A stretch of 64,000 nucleotides of DNA from Sciurus carolinensis (Eukaryota; Chordata; Mammalia; Rodentia; Sciuridae): assembly GCF_902686445.1 (NCBI RefSeq), contig NC_062220.1:109168643-109232642 (forward strand), read 5' to 3'. The notes under the pieces are model-generated. The model saw nothing but the letters and a program-made list of their open reading frames with translations, had not been told where the DNA came from and did no database searches. The position numbers and the translations under genes are program-made. Positions 42,669 to 53,829 of this stretch are shown here, piece by piece (position 1 is the stretch's first letter; each line of letters begins with the position of its first letter).

Positions 42669-44625
42669 TTGGGGTAGTGGGAACATTCCTTCACATTGTA
42701 AAGGCCATCTACGCTAAGCCCATGGCCAATATCATTCTAAATGGTGAAAAACTGAAAGCATTCCCCCTAAAAACTGGAACAAGGCAGGGAATCCCTCTTT
42801 TACCACTTCTATTCAACATCGTCCTTGAAACTCTAGCCAGAGCAATTAGACAAACCAAAGAAATTAAAGGGATACGAATTGGAAAAGAAGAACTCAAACT
42901 ATCCCTGTTTGCTGATGACATGATTATATATTTAGAGGAACCTGGAAATTCCACCAGAAAACTTTCAGAACTCATAAGTGAATTCAGTAAAGTAGCAGGT
43001 TACAAGATCAATGCTCATGCATTTTTATACATAAGTGATGAATCTTCAGAAAGAGAAATTAGGAAAACTACCCCATTCACAATAGCATCAAAAAAAATAA
43101 AATACTTGGGAATCAATCTCACAAAAGAGGTGAAAGACCTCTACAATGAGAACTACAGAACCCTAAGAAAGAAATTAAAGAAAACCTTAGAAGATGGAAA
43201 GCTCTCCCATGTTCCTGGATAGGCAGAATTAATATTGTCAAAATGGCCATACTACCTAAAGTGCTATACAGATTCAATGCAATTCCAATTAAAATCCCAA
43301 TGATGTACCTTGCAGAAATAGAGCAAGCAATTATGAAATTCATCTGGAAGAATAAAAAACCTAGAATAGCTAAAGCAATCCTAAGTAGCAAGAGCGAATC
43401 AGGGGGTATTGCAATACCAGATCTTCAACTCTACTACAAAGCAATAGTAACAAAAACGGCATGGTATTGGTACCAAAATAGACAGGTAGATCAATGGTAC
43501 AGAATAGAGGACATGGACACAAACCCAAATAAATACAATTTTCTCATACTAGACAAAGGTTCCAAAAATATGCAATGGAGAAAAGATAGCCTCTTCAACA
43601 AATGGTGCTGGGAAAACTCGAAAACCATATGCAACAGAATGAAATTAAACCCCTATCTCTCACCATGCACAAAACTCAACTCAAAATGGATCAAGGACCT
43701 CAGAATCAGACCAGAGACTCTGCATCTTATAGAAGAAAAAGTAGGTCCAAATCTTCAACTTGTTGGCTTAGGATCAGACTTCCTTAACAGGACTCCCATA
43801 GCACAAGAAATAAAAGCAAGAATCAACAACTGGGATAGATTCAAACTAAAAAGCTTTCTCTCAGCAAAGGAAACTATCAGCAATGTGAAGAGAGAGCCTA
43901 CAGAGTGGGAGAATATCTTTGCCACTCTTACTTCAGATAGAGCGCTAATTTCCAGAATCTATAAAGAACTCAAAAAACTCTACACCAAGAATACAAGTAA
44001 TCCAATCAACAAATGGGCTAAGGAAATGATCAGACACTTCACAGAAGAAGATGTACAAACAATCAACAGATATATGAAAAAATGTTCAACATCTCTAGTA
44101 ATAAGGGAAATGCAAATCAAAACTACCCTAAGATTTCATCTCACCCCAATTAGAATGGCGATTATCAAGAACACAAGCAACAATAGGTGTTGGCGAGGAT
44201 GTGGTGAAAAAGGAACACTCATACATTGCTGGTGGGTTTGCAAATTAGTGCAGCCACTCTGGAAAGCAGTATGGAGATTCCTCAGAAAGCTTGGAATGGA
44301 AACACCATTTGACCCAGCTATCCCACTCCTTGGCCTATACCCAAAGGACTTAAAATGAGCATACTACAGAGATACAGCCACATCAATGTTCATTGCTGCT
44401 CAGTTCACCATAGCCAGATTGTGGAACCAACCTAGATGCCCTTCAGTTGATGAATGGATAAAGAAACTGTGGCATATATATACAATGGAATATTACTCCG
44501 CAATGAAGAATGATAAAATTATGGCATTTGCAGGCAAATGAATGAAATTGGAGAATATCATGCTAAGTGAGATAAGCCAATCTCAAAAAAGTAAAGGACG
44601 AATGATCTCGCTGATAAGCGGATGA
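42669..44625 (+). pseudogene. L1-D ORF2 remnant (C-terminal two-fifths and last part of reverse transcriptase)
   Basis: The first frame (42677-43222) holds the palm with an intact F-A-D-D active-site motif at about 42909-42920. A 9-base in-frame deletion near 43015 removes three residues present in L1-A and L1-C. A one-base deletion at about 43163-43176 shifts the frame, at the same place as in L1-C. The second frame (43243-44358, 371 codons) includes the cysteine motif '[14 protein letters not shown]' and ends at the same TGA as L1-C. Beyond it, another TGA lies near 44539, and the normal stop is at 44623-44625. Non-functional. Confidence 0.93.
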
Positions 44626-44657
44626 GGACATATAATGGGGGGTGTGAGGGGTTAGCA

Positions 44658-44687
44658 TTAGGGTTAGGGTTAGGTTTAGGGTTAGGG
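44658..44687 (+). repeat. TTAGGG-like repeats in the L1-D 3' UTR
   Basis: Five units: TTAGGG, TTAGGG, TTAGG, TTTAGGG, TTAGGG, lying 33 bases after the ORF2 stop and before the G/A-rich tract. The arrangement is the same as in L1-C at 33334-33363. Confidence 0.95.
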
Positions 44688-44901
44688 ATAAGGAGTGTGG
44701 TAAGAATGAAGGAAAGAAGGACTGTATAGAGGGAAAAGAGGGGTGGGAGGGGTGGGGGGGAAGGGAAAAAAATAATGAATCAAACATCATTGCCCTATGT
44801 AAACGTATGATTACACAAATGGTATGCCTTGACTCCTTGTACAAATAGAGAAACAACATGTATCCCATTTGTATACAATAATAATAAAAATTAAAAAAAA
44901 A

Positions 44902-44990
44902 TCAGTGTAAGTATATAATCATATGTAATTGGTCTTTATAATTATATAACTATTTTTATGCTATTTATAATAAAACACTATTAATATGTG
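44902..44990 (+). other. 3'-transduced flank carried by L1-D
   Basis: An 89-base AT-rich segment between the L1 tail and a second A-run of 10. It has an AATAAA at 44969-44974, 16 bases before the second A-run, the spacing expected of a real polyadenylation site. This shows read-through from the weak L1 signal to a downstream signal at the source locus. It is not related to the 3' flank of L1-C, so L1-C is not the direct source. Confidence 0.88.
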
Positions 44991-45015
44991 AAAAAAAAAA
45001 GAAATTATAAGTTCA

Positions 45016-48000
45016 GCCCAGGTTCAAGAGGAGGGAATAGACATCATTTCTTGATGGGAGGGCAATGTGCACATATGGGCAAGGAGTAAATGCTGGAGAC
45101 CATCTTCAAAGACAAACTACCATACTCCAGTTCAATATGGAGACTACTCTAGAACACCTACTGAGTATTGTAGGCCCCTAATCCCACATGAGAGTCAAGA
45201 TGGAAGGTGTTAGGGTTGTTTATATATGAACCTTTATATCTCACTCTCAAACACATGCACACAAAGAGGAAACCAGAATGAGAATTGAGCTCCACTGTGT
45301 TCTGCTGTCACCCATCAGATGAATATTTAGTTGGATGTTTCTCTGGAACATAGGAAACACTATATCCAAATAGTTTTCAGAATTTTTTTTAATGGAATCT
45401 AGCTTTAACTTTAAAGCAATTTCTTTTCTTATACCACTGATTTTCATTTTATAAAGAAGACCCGAGGTGAACAGAGGGCATAATCTCTGTGTAAAGACAC
45501 TCAGGGCTCTTACTGGAACCATTGCCTGGCAGTACCTGGCTCTTCTAGTCATCAGAGATGGGATTTGCCTGGGTAAGTTGTTTGTCCTCTCTTGACCTCT
45601 TTTCTCACATATGAAACTGAAGGTCTTGACTTATATTTGTAAAACTGTCAAAAACTGATCCTGTTTTCCAGGTTTCACCTTAACATTATAGTCAATCAAC
45701 TGGATGTTTATGTCCAAAGTCTTCATCCAGCTGTGTTTGTCCTCAATAGAGAAACATCGAGGATGACTGGCTGAATATTTTATTTTTTCCACAAATGCTT
45801 TAGCATTATATAAACATGGATGTGGTGTGCACTCAGGCATCATAAAGAACTGTCAATTTTCGTTTTTGAAAAATGAACTCAACCTGTTAGGAATTCAAGA
45901 CTAGATAATGTTGTTTGGCACTACACCTTGATGAATAATTCAGCTAATTTACACCATAGTTATTTGTACATTATGAGTGCACATGCTTTGAAAGTATTTC
46001 TGTAACTTTGCCATATTGCCTATTAAATGCGTTCTGAAAATGGAATGCCACGTGTGAATGTAAGTCCTTGTTTGCAGAGTATGTGACTCGAGACCGAGGG
46101 ACCTTGTAAACAATCTTTGTCACTTTTATGAACATTTTTATATTTACTGTGGATAGAAAACAGACTTTCCTTTTAAATGATTTTAAGGAAACTGTTTAAA
46201 CATTTAAGGAAACCAAGGAAAAAATTGCCTCCACTGTGTTTTTGAAGGGGAGTACAGTCTCTTAATTCTACAGCAATATTGCATTTTGAATGTATGCTTT
46301 TATTACATTATCAACTTTAACATTTTTAGGGATAGTTTAATAAATGCTCTAAGAATCGGTCCTCTGAGTGAGCAAGAGTGGGTGAGTGAGTGAAATAAGT
46401 GAGAGAGACAGAATGTGATGGCTGTATTCCTGAGGACAGGCATTGTACTCTTAGGTTTCTTTGTCTTCATCCCACTGTACCTGATTTAGAGAAGATGCTG
46501 AAACACAGGGATGAACAAATAATCTCCACAGAAGAACCCATACATCTGGCACAAGCAAAGAAACTATTTCTCCTGGAGCGTGCCACCCTCTACATGAACA
46601 GAATAGCTCCACTATGTGTTCAGAATGTTTTCTCTTCCATACTCTGATTGTAAGCAGGAAATAAACAGATGTATCCTACTGTAGGTGATTCGTGGCATTA
46701 TGATTTGAGACCTAAAACACAATTATTTTGAAATAAAACATTTATTGACTATTCACAAGAAAAGTTCTTATATCAAATAGCAAACATGCCTACCAATATG
46801 TACCTCCAATGTCTATTGTTCACTGTACCAGGATCTACAATAAATTTTTGATAGAAGTTTCCTAAGTCACCTTTAAGGTTATTATTATTTCTGAACTTGA
46901 CTTTCACATGTTAATATCGCTAATTTGTTCTTGACTCATGAGAAAGTGTGTATCACTATTTTAAATATATTGCATATAGCAAAAAATTGATCTACAATTT
47001 TAATATTGTTTCCAGAATCATTTTACATAGCTGGACATGAGATGCCTTTTTCAGAAAGAAAATCAATATTATCATAAATAAAGTTATTCATAAAACATCA
47101 TGTATTTTAATAAACTTAAATCTTAAAAGGAGAATGGCAATTTCAGTCGTCAATCATCCATAATCAGTGTTAATCTTAATCCCTTCCCCTCTTTTATTTA
47201 GGTCAGTTTCATATCACTTTGGCTTAAATAATGAAATCTGTTGTTACCACAATTCTCTTTCATCTTTCCAAAATCTACAGTCTATCAGTATCTCTGAGAA
47301 ATCCAAGAGTAAAATGTTCAGTACTTCAATCAATACAAGGAAACATGAAAAATAAATTTAAAAGTAGAAGATAACTTCATTCAAACCAGTGTTTACAGAA
47401 TTGTACAGGATCATATGTTATTTGGTTGGAATTTTGACCAAGGAAGTTGGAAAGTGGGTGCAATTACAATCTTTTTAAAAGATGAAACTAACATGTATTA
47501 AGAAAATTTAACAGTTGAAGCATTGAGCTGTGCTACTTTTTGGCACAAGGTCTTGGGAAATGAGGTTAATTAGGGGATGAACACCTTGGAAATTCATCTA
47601 GAATTCATTCAAACTCAGAATAATTATTCAGGCAAGTGTTGAGTTGCTATTATTCATTTTTCAGTTATTCCCAAGACTGGACAGGTAATTACATAGTCAT
47701 AGATTTTAGGACGGTTGAGAAGGGCCAGAAAGATGAATCTCTCTTTAGTGAAAGCAAAGAGAGTTTCTCATGGGATCTTATATTGAAATTTTCAATCATT
47801 TACAGATCATGGACAGCATGGCATAGGCATAGGGCATGTGGTTGAAGGATGCTGTCCTTTGGAGTTGTGGAAATTGCTTCAAAGAGGGGTCATTGTGTCC
47901 TCTCCTGGTCTTCCACCTTGGTTTCTATGTGCCTTTTTCCCCCATCATGATCATTCTTGAAATAATCAAAAAAGTAGATATGACTTATATGCAAAGTTCA

Positions 48001-49654
48001 TGGATATTGAAATGTCATAAGTGACTATTTTATGTTGCTGAGGACTGGATTGTTTTGGTATTTTCTGTTGCTCATGTTTTTTACTTGGATGCAGTCCTTG
48101 CTGAGGCTCTTGAGCCAGTATCTATAGACTTCCAAAGTACCAAATACCTTTACATTTAAATGCAAATTTTAAATGTAAATAAAATAATTTTTAGTTTTAA
48201 TTCCATCTGGATTTTTCATGTTATTGCTGTATTCAATTAGCATGAGCATCTTAGAGGTGACAGTCATGTAGAGAATGTAGCGATGAGTAATTTTGATTTT
48301 TGTTATTTTCCTAAAATGTTGGTGACCTAGAGACTTTTAAATGATAGTGAAAAGTGCACATCCAAAAATTATTGTGATCTTTTTTTGAAATGATGCCATT
48401 ATTTCACATGAATGCTCTACTTAAAAATAGAGGCAGAGAATCAAGAAAAAACCCAGGAAGGTAACCTTTAATTTGAAATTGGAAGCATTGTGATGCTCAT
48501 GCTGTAAAAATCTGATGGTGTATTAATGTCCTCACATATATTATCTCAAATTGTACCTTTCAGTTATAATGGCTGTTCCAATAACATAATAGCCACTCAC
48601 CTGTAATTATAAGTTTTCAAAGCCTGAAATGATTCCAATTGTTTTTCTCTGTACTTTACATGTACAATGGCTTTGTGCAGCTACAAGTTCCAAAAGGCTT
48701 ATTTCAAGTTTCTCTGTTTCCATCTACTGAGTCATGTTGCAATTTAAATTAGTCTTGGGTGCACACAGAACCCTGAGGACAGTAACAAGGGCTTTTGATA
48801 GATGAAACCTCAACCTTGAGGACTTCAGAGACTTTTGGTGGCCACCCCGACATTCACCTACACCCATCTAATGGATTTAACCCGAGTCCTGCTCACTTTG
48901 CTTCTGTACCTTATTGTGAGATGTATCCACTCTTCCCTCTCATTCTACACCATGACCAGCTCCTCCAAAGGAGGTTACTCCTGCAAATGAGGCAAGGGGC
49001 TCAATCCATAACTTCTCCACTAGATTCCCTTTCTTCCAGCAGGCATGCCTGAATAAAGATGGGGAGTGTTCTTTATCACTCTTCTCCCCCATTACTCTAA
49101 ACTATTCACATATCTCCTAATTCTGCAACAGAAAGGAGTGAACATCACTCAAGAAACCTGGAGAGGAAGGTGTAGAGAGAATGCTGTTCAGGTTCTGGAT
49201 ACTGTCTTCAGGAGGTCTTGGGCCCCTCTCAGGAATGCTCAGATAGCTTCCTGAGTATCCAAGTTCTGGAATATGAAATGACATGGGTCAAGTTGAGAGA
49301 TGGGAAGTATGAAAGGCAGGACTTCTTAATGCAATTAGGGGAGATGGAAAGGGTTAACTTATAGCGATAGCTTAGGGAATGAGTTTGCATCCCTATCTTT
49401 TCAGCACAATGTAATATGCACATCGCATATAAGCACAGACTTTTCACATGCGTGCACACTGGTTCTGAATATCCTATATAACCTAGTTCAAGTGGAGCCA
49501 AATCCATGAACTCATTCTCTTTTATCACTAAAATTCAAGGAGAGGAAGTAATTTTTCATAGAGGCAAGATGGAAATTGGAAAAGAGGCATCATGACAAGC
49601 AAACCTCTGTTGGGGAACAGGTGTTAGAGAAGCAGGTTAACGATGATTTATACC
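45016..49654. other. Long low-repeat stretch
   Basis: No L1, SINE or LTR of recognisable age. A weak MIR trace may lie at about 45530-45640 ('gtctgtcctctcttgacctc'-like). The longest frames (101 codons at 45247-45552 minus; 99 codons at 49229-49528 minus) have no domain, no repeat similarity and no splice context. This region could hold conserved non-coding elements, which sequence alone cannot show. Confidence 0.35.
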
Positions 49655-49840
49655 TGTGGATCTCAGTCTAGGGAGCAGCAGTAGCTACTGCAGGGCTTGT
49701 CAGAATGGGGCCTGCTGGGTTCACCCTTGAGTTTCATATTTTGTAGGTCTTGGTGAGGTACAGGATTTGCATTTCTAACAAGAGCCCAGATGATGAAAAT
49801 ACTGTTGGTCCAGGAGTCACACTTTGAACACTAGTGATTT
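49655..49840 (+). mobile_element. MER5-like non-autonomous DNA transposon (hAT-Charlie type)
   Basis: Contains in order 'ggatctcagtctagggagca', 'cagggcttgtcagaatgggg', 'tttgtaggtcttggtgaggt', 'caggatttgcatttctaaca', 'gagcccagatgatgaaaata', 'ggtccaggagtcacactttg' and 'aacactagtg', matching the MER5A pattern nearly end to end. It is a short internally deleted hAT element with no coding capacity, common to placental mammals. Confidence 0.82.
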
Positions 49841-50854
49841 ATGTTGCCATCTCCCACTTCCCAGTGGATGCTTACTGTAGAACTAGAGGCAAGTGAACAC
49901 AGAGAATCATCTTGGAGGTTTAACCAGGATTCTGAGTGAAAATGACTGGTATCCAAGTCTTCTGTGGAGTCTGTAAGCACCAGGACTACCTGGACATTAA
50001 GATAGAATGGTGGAGAAAGAGAAAAATTCTACCACCAAGTTGAAGAGAGTGAGCATTACTTCTGTGTCCAGACAACCAACTGAGACCTTCAGTTTCTGTG
50101 GGGTTATGAGGTATGGGATATCATAGGAAGGGTCAGCTGTCCTTGTTAACTGAACTCCCTCATGGGCCATAAGAAGTGTGTGGTAAATGTGAAAGGACTC
50201 ACCTAGCAGAGGCTGTGGGGAATGTGCTCAGCCAATCTCAGAATATTGCATTCTGGAGACTGTATGTGGAGTTCAGCAGTCATGTGATATCAGGTGGCCT
50301 TCTGAGTCACATGATAAAGCCAGCACCAGAAAGCTGTTCTGTGTCAGCTCCTGTCTAAGAAGCAGAGAGGATGGAGAACAATTCTGGATTCTATCAAACT
50401 GTGCTCAAAGCTAAGTAGATTCCCTCTGCCTCCCTGTGGTTGCCTGTGACAACTAGGAAATGACCCTATAAAACTTGAAACCATAACAAGAAGAATGGAA
50501 GAATGAAAAAAAAAAAAAAAAAAGGACTTGACACAGTAATACATGTTTGGAGTAGATTTTTGTCGGAAATACTGCTTTAAATCAGTGGGTAATATTACTG
50601 GGAACTTCAAGATTATTTTCCGATCTTGATTGGAAGGAGAAATGGATAAAAGTTGGGAACATGGCTCTGTGTTCACATGCATTTAATTGACATGGGCAAA
50701 GGGTAGACATATTAAGAAGAGCTTGGGAATTAATCATCAATTCATATTTATCACCTAAGAAACTTTCGACCAGCAGTTAAACTATACGGGGAACTAGTAA
50801 TGCCAGAACAATAAGCAAGGTGGCCACCTCCCTGCCCTCCTGTGCTTTTCAGAG
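49841..50854. other. Stretch with no recognised feature
   Basis: Includes an A-run of about 19 at 50506-50524, but no SINE or L1 body is evident before it. A 112-codon minus-strand frame at 50344-50682 spans this A-run and is not supported. Confidence 0.35.
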
Positions 50855-51590
50855 AAGGAATGCAAACTAGGATAGCCATTATGTATAGCAGTATGGGGAT
50901 TCCTCAAAAACCTAGAAACACAACTACTACATGATTCAGCAATCACATTACTTGATATATATCCAAGGAAAGCAAATTACTATGTAGAAGTCATGTCTGC
51001 ACTCACATGTTTATTAAAGCACTATTCAAAATAGCCAAGATACGGAGTCTAGTCTGCATTCATCAACTGTTGGAAGAAAGAGTGACGTATATACACAAGG
51101 GAACATTATCTAACCACAACCAAGAATGAAATCCCGCCATTTGCACAGCATGGATGAGGTTGGAGGGTATTTTTTTAAGTGAAGTAAGCTAGGCAGTAAA
51201 AGACAAATACTGTACACTCTTGTTTGTGAAAGCTAATGATGCTGATCTCATGGAAGCAGAGAGTAGAATAGTGTACAAGATGCTACAAAGTGTGGGACAG
51301 TGGGAGAATGGAGAAAGGATGTTAATGGATACAGGGTGCACTTGAATAGGAGGAATAACTCATAATGTTCTATAGCCCAATGGAAAACTATGGTAGATAA
51401 TTATTATTTGTCTATTCTGAAATAACCAGTAGGGAGGATTGTGATTGTTTTCAACACAAAGAAATGATAGATAAATCTTTGAGGCAATGATATGCTAAAC
51501 ATCTTGATTTAATCATGATACATTGAAATATCATATTGTATCCTATACAAGTGCACAATTATCATGTCAATTAAAAATAAAAATATGTTT
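50855..51590 (+). mobile_element. Ancient L1 3' end (L1M type)
   Basis: Phrases in order: 'gcagtatggggattcctcaa', 'cacattacttgatatatatc', 'actcacatgtttattaaagc', 'caaaatagccaagatacgga', 'atgaggttggagggta', 'atactgtacactcttgt', then the 3' UTR with 'tactgaaataac'-like and 'catgatacattgaaatatca' segments ending 'ttaaaaataaaaatatg'. All frames are broken. Confidence 0.78.
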
Positions 51591-51599
51591 TAAAAAGCC

Positions 51600-51728
51600 A
51601 CTTTTCCCCATCCCCCAAGGAAACCATAAACTTGTCAGCTGTTACTCCTTTTCCTTCTTCCTCTATCTCCTGGCAATCACTGCTTTCTATGAATTACTTT
51701 TTCTGAATATTTAATATAAATGCAAATA
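51600..51728 (-). mobile_element. Ancient L1 3' UTR fragment
   Basis: Plus strand 'ctcctggcaatcactgcttt' and 'tctatgaattactttttctg' match the complement of an old L1 3' UTR segment also seen at 29.94-30.25 kb. Short, opposite to the L1 end just upstream. Confidence 0.45.
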
Positions 51729-52499
51729 TATAATTAAAAAATAAAGGGAAAACAAAGGAAAGACACAATCTTATCTGTAACTACAGCAATAGACATTGCC
51801 TAATCTCAGCAGAAGAATAATATATTGCAGAATGTTAGGTGACAATTTCCAGAATAACTTCAGATTGCCAATCTGGATTTATAATGCTGCTGCTTCTTGT
51901 CCTTCATGATTTCAGATCTGCTGCTAGAACCACCAATACCCCAAATACTGGGCAGGGGATGCAGTTGCTAGAACACCTCCACTGCAGTCTCTGGAAGAAG
52001 GGAGGCTATCAATACCACTGTGACTCCTTGCCCCAGAGTCATTCATGATCGCTCTGTGCCTTTGGGTCACTTCCTTTTGAGTTTCATCCAGGGCAGAGAA
52101 TTTGTGTGATAAACTTGTACCTCTTGTCTTTGCTTTGAGAATGGAAGTGTCTGGCATTGTGGGCTTTCAAAGTGGAAGGTGTTTTCTGCTTCTACCTTAG
52201 ATTCATAAGTTGGACAGTTCCTTTATAAAAGACATCCCTCAAACTGGGTGGCTCAAAAGAAGGCTTACTCTATATCAGACCATTGAAGGAACAGAAGGGA
52301 AAACAGGCAACCACACTACTAGGTCATAAGAATTGAGATTGGGTTGCACAGGCTACTAGAAGACAGCTTTCTCTTAGAGTTGCAGCAATTCATTGTTGCA
52401 GATCTTTTCTGCATTCTCTGGTCTGATAAGCAGTGTTCTCCTTTAAGGTCTTTCCATAAATGTCTCCCTTTACGTGAGCACTCATCTCCATAGTTGAGC
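51729..52499. other. Stretch with no recognised feature
   Basis: Two opposite-strand frames near 51839-52157 overlap, with no domain. No repeat identified. Confidence 0.35.
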
Positions 52500-52700
52500 T
52501 AGAATGTGACCCATAGTGTCAGATCTGGATTTAGGTTCTCCCTAACCTGAAGCTTAACATAGTAGCTGGATGGGTGACCTGGGGACTTCTTTGCTGATCC
52601 TCAGTTTTCTTCATGTAAAATGGGAGGATGATCCCTACTTTGAGGATAAGGACCTGGTCTACTGTACACACTCAATGTCAGCTCCTGCATTTAGTGGAAC
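52500..52700 (+). mobile_element. MIR SINE relic
   Basis: The core MIR order is present: 'gctggatgggtgacctgggg', 'ctgatcctcagttttcttca', 'tgtaaaatgggaggatgatc', 'cctactttgaggataagg'. Confidence 0.7.
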
Positions 52701-53295
52701 CTATAAATATGTGGGTCTTGCTATCTTTTTCACCCAGAACTCATGTAGAAAAGCTGTCATTTCCTATATTAATGGCTCTTTTACAAGGTAGTGGCAAAGA
52801 ACAAAAGAGCTAACGTTTTAGAACTTCCAGCACCCTGCCTGGTTCAACAAAGTAGCTTCAATTATTCAAATTTATCATTACTTGACAAACACCCTGGGAG
52901 GAATAACAAGGCACCTTAACTCTGGTTGCACTGTCTACTTACATTAAAGCATAGGAGCACGAGGGACTTGGCAGTATTATTTTATCACTTGAAAAGAATC
53001 AAAGCTGCTAACCATTCTTCCACCCCTAATCTACCCAAACTAATCAGCCTTCTCACACCAAAGGGAATCACGTGTTCATTTCAGGGTTTGTGAACATCCA
53101 TAAAGACCTCCTTGCAAAAACATTTGATACATAGAAGTAATTTTCCAGACTGAAACTGAATCATGCTGTACCTCCCATTTTATTGATTGCTGTTTGTTTT
53201 CCTCTTTCAAAAAAGGTTGTAGATAGACTTGTTCCTTTGTCATTGATGTATTCTATCTCATTCTTGCAAATATTTGCATGATTGTCCAAATGTGG
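52701..53295. other. Stretch with no recognised feature
   Basis: No repeat or coding signal identified. Confidence 0.35.
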
Positions 53296-53522
53296 AATTT
53301 TTTTTTTTTTTTTTTTTACTACCAGGAATTGAACCTAGGAGTACTTAACCACTGAGCTACAGCTCCAGCCCTTTTAGTTTAATTTAATTTTTATTTTGAG
53401 AGAGGGTCTTGCTAAATTGCTTAGGACCTTGTGAAGTTGCTAAGGTTGGCTTTGAACTTGGGATCCTCCTGCCTCAGCCTCCTGATCTGCTTGAATTACA
53501 AGTGTGTGCCACTGCATCTGAC
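53296..53522 (-). mobile_element. Composite B1-ID SINE
   Basis: Plus strand: T-run of about 20, 'taccaggaattgaacctagg', 'ccactgagctacagctccag', 'ttgagagagggtcttgctaa', 'ggttggctttgaacttggga', 'cctcctgcctcagcctcctg'. Complete B1 and ID halves. Confidence 0.92.
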
Positions 53523-53602
53523 CAATGTGTTTTTTTAACATAAGTGATTAACTATCCCTAGCCTAATGCCTAATTTCTCAGGAAGCCTCAATAGTTGATG
53601 AC

Positions 53603-53829
53603 GTGGGCACAGTGGTGCACGCCTGTAATTCCAGTGACTTGGGAGGTAGAAGGATTGCAAGTTCAACACCAACCTCATCGAGTTAAAGAGGCCCTAAGCA
53701 AATCAGTGAGAACCTGTCTCTAAATAAAGCAAAATATAATATAAAAAAAAAGGCTTGGGATGTGGCCCAGTGGTTAAGTGCCCCTAGGTTCAATCCCCTG
53801 TACCAAGAACCACAAACAAACAAACAACA
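53603..53829 (+). mobile_element. Composite B1-ID SINE
   Basis: B1 half 'gggcacagtggtgcacgcct', 'gtaattccagtgacttggga', 'gagaacctgtctctaaataa', then ID half 'gcttgggatgtggcccagtg' and 'taggttcaatcccctgtacc', with a (CAAA)n-type tail. It lies 80 bases from the previous SINE in the opposite orientation, forming an inverted SINE pair. Confidence 0.92.

Larger units (their letters stand above)
42651..45015 (+). mobile_element. LINE-1 element L1-D, 5'-truncated, with 3' transduction
   Basis: An 18-base target duplication with one mismatch ('aaagaaattacaagttca' at 42651-42668, and with T for C at 44998-45015) encloses the insert. The L1 part starts inside ORF2 (about 42669) and ends with its own A-rich tail at about 44893-44901. 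A further 89 bases of non-L1 sequence (44902-44990) and a second poly(A) follow before the distal target copy. Because the duplication lies outside both tails, the extra sequence came in with the L1. Confidence 0.95.

Noticed and set aside
42669..45000. Double poly(A) of L1-D as two separate insertions
   Set aside because: The single 18-base target duplication encloses both A-runs, so one insertion event explains the whole segment.
45247..45552. 101-codon minus-strand open frame in a low-repeat region
   Set aside because: No domain, no recognisable codon bias and no plausible flanking splice sites; frames of this length occur by chance in 64 kb.
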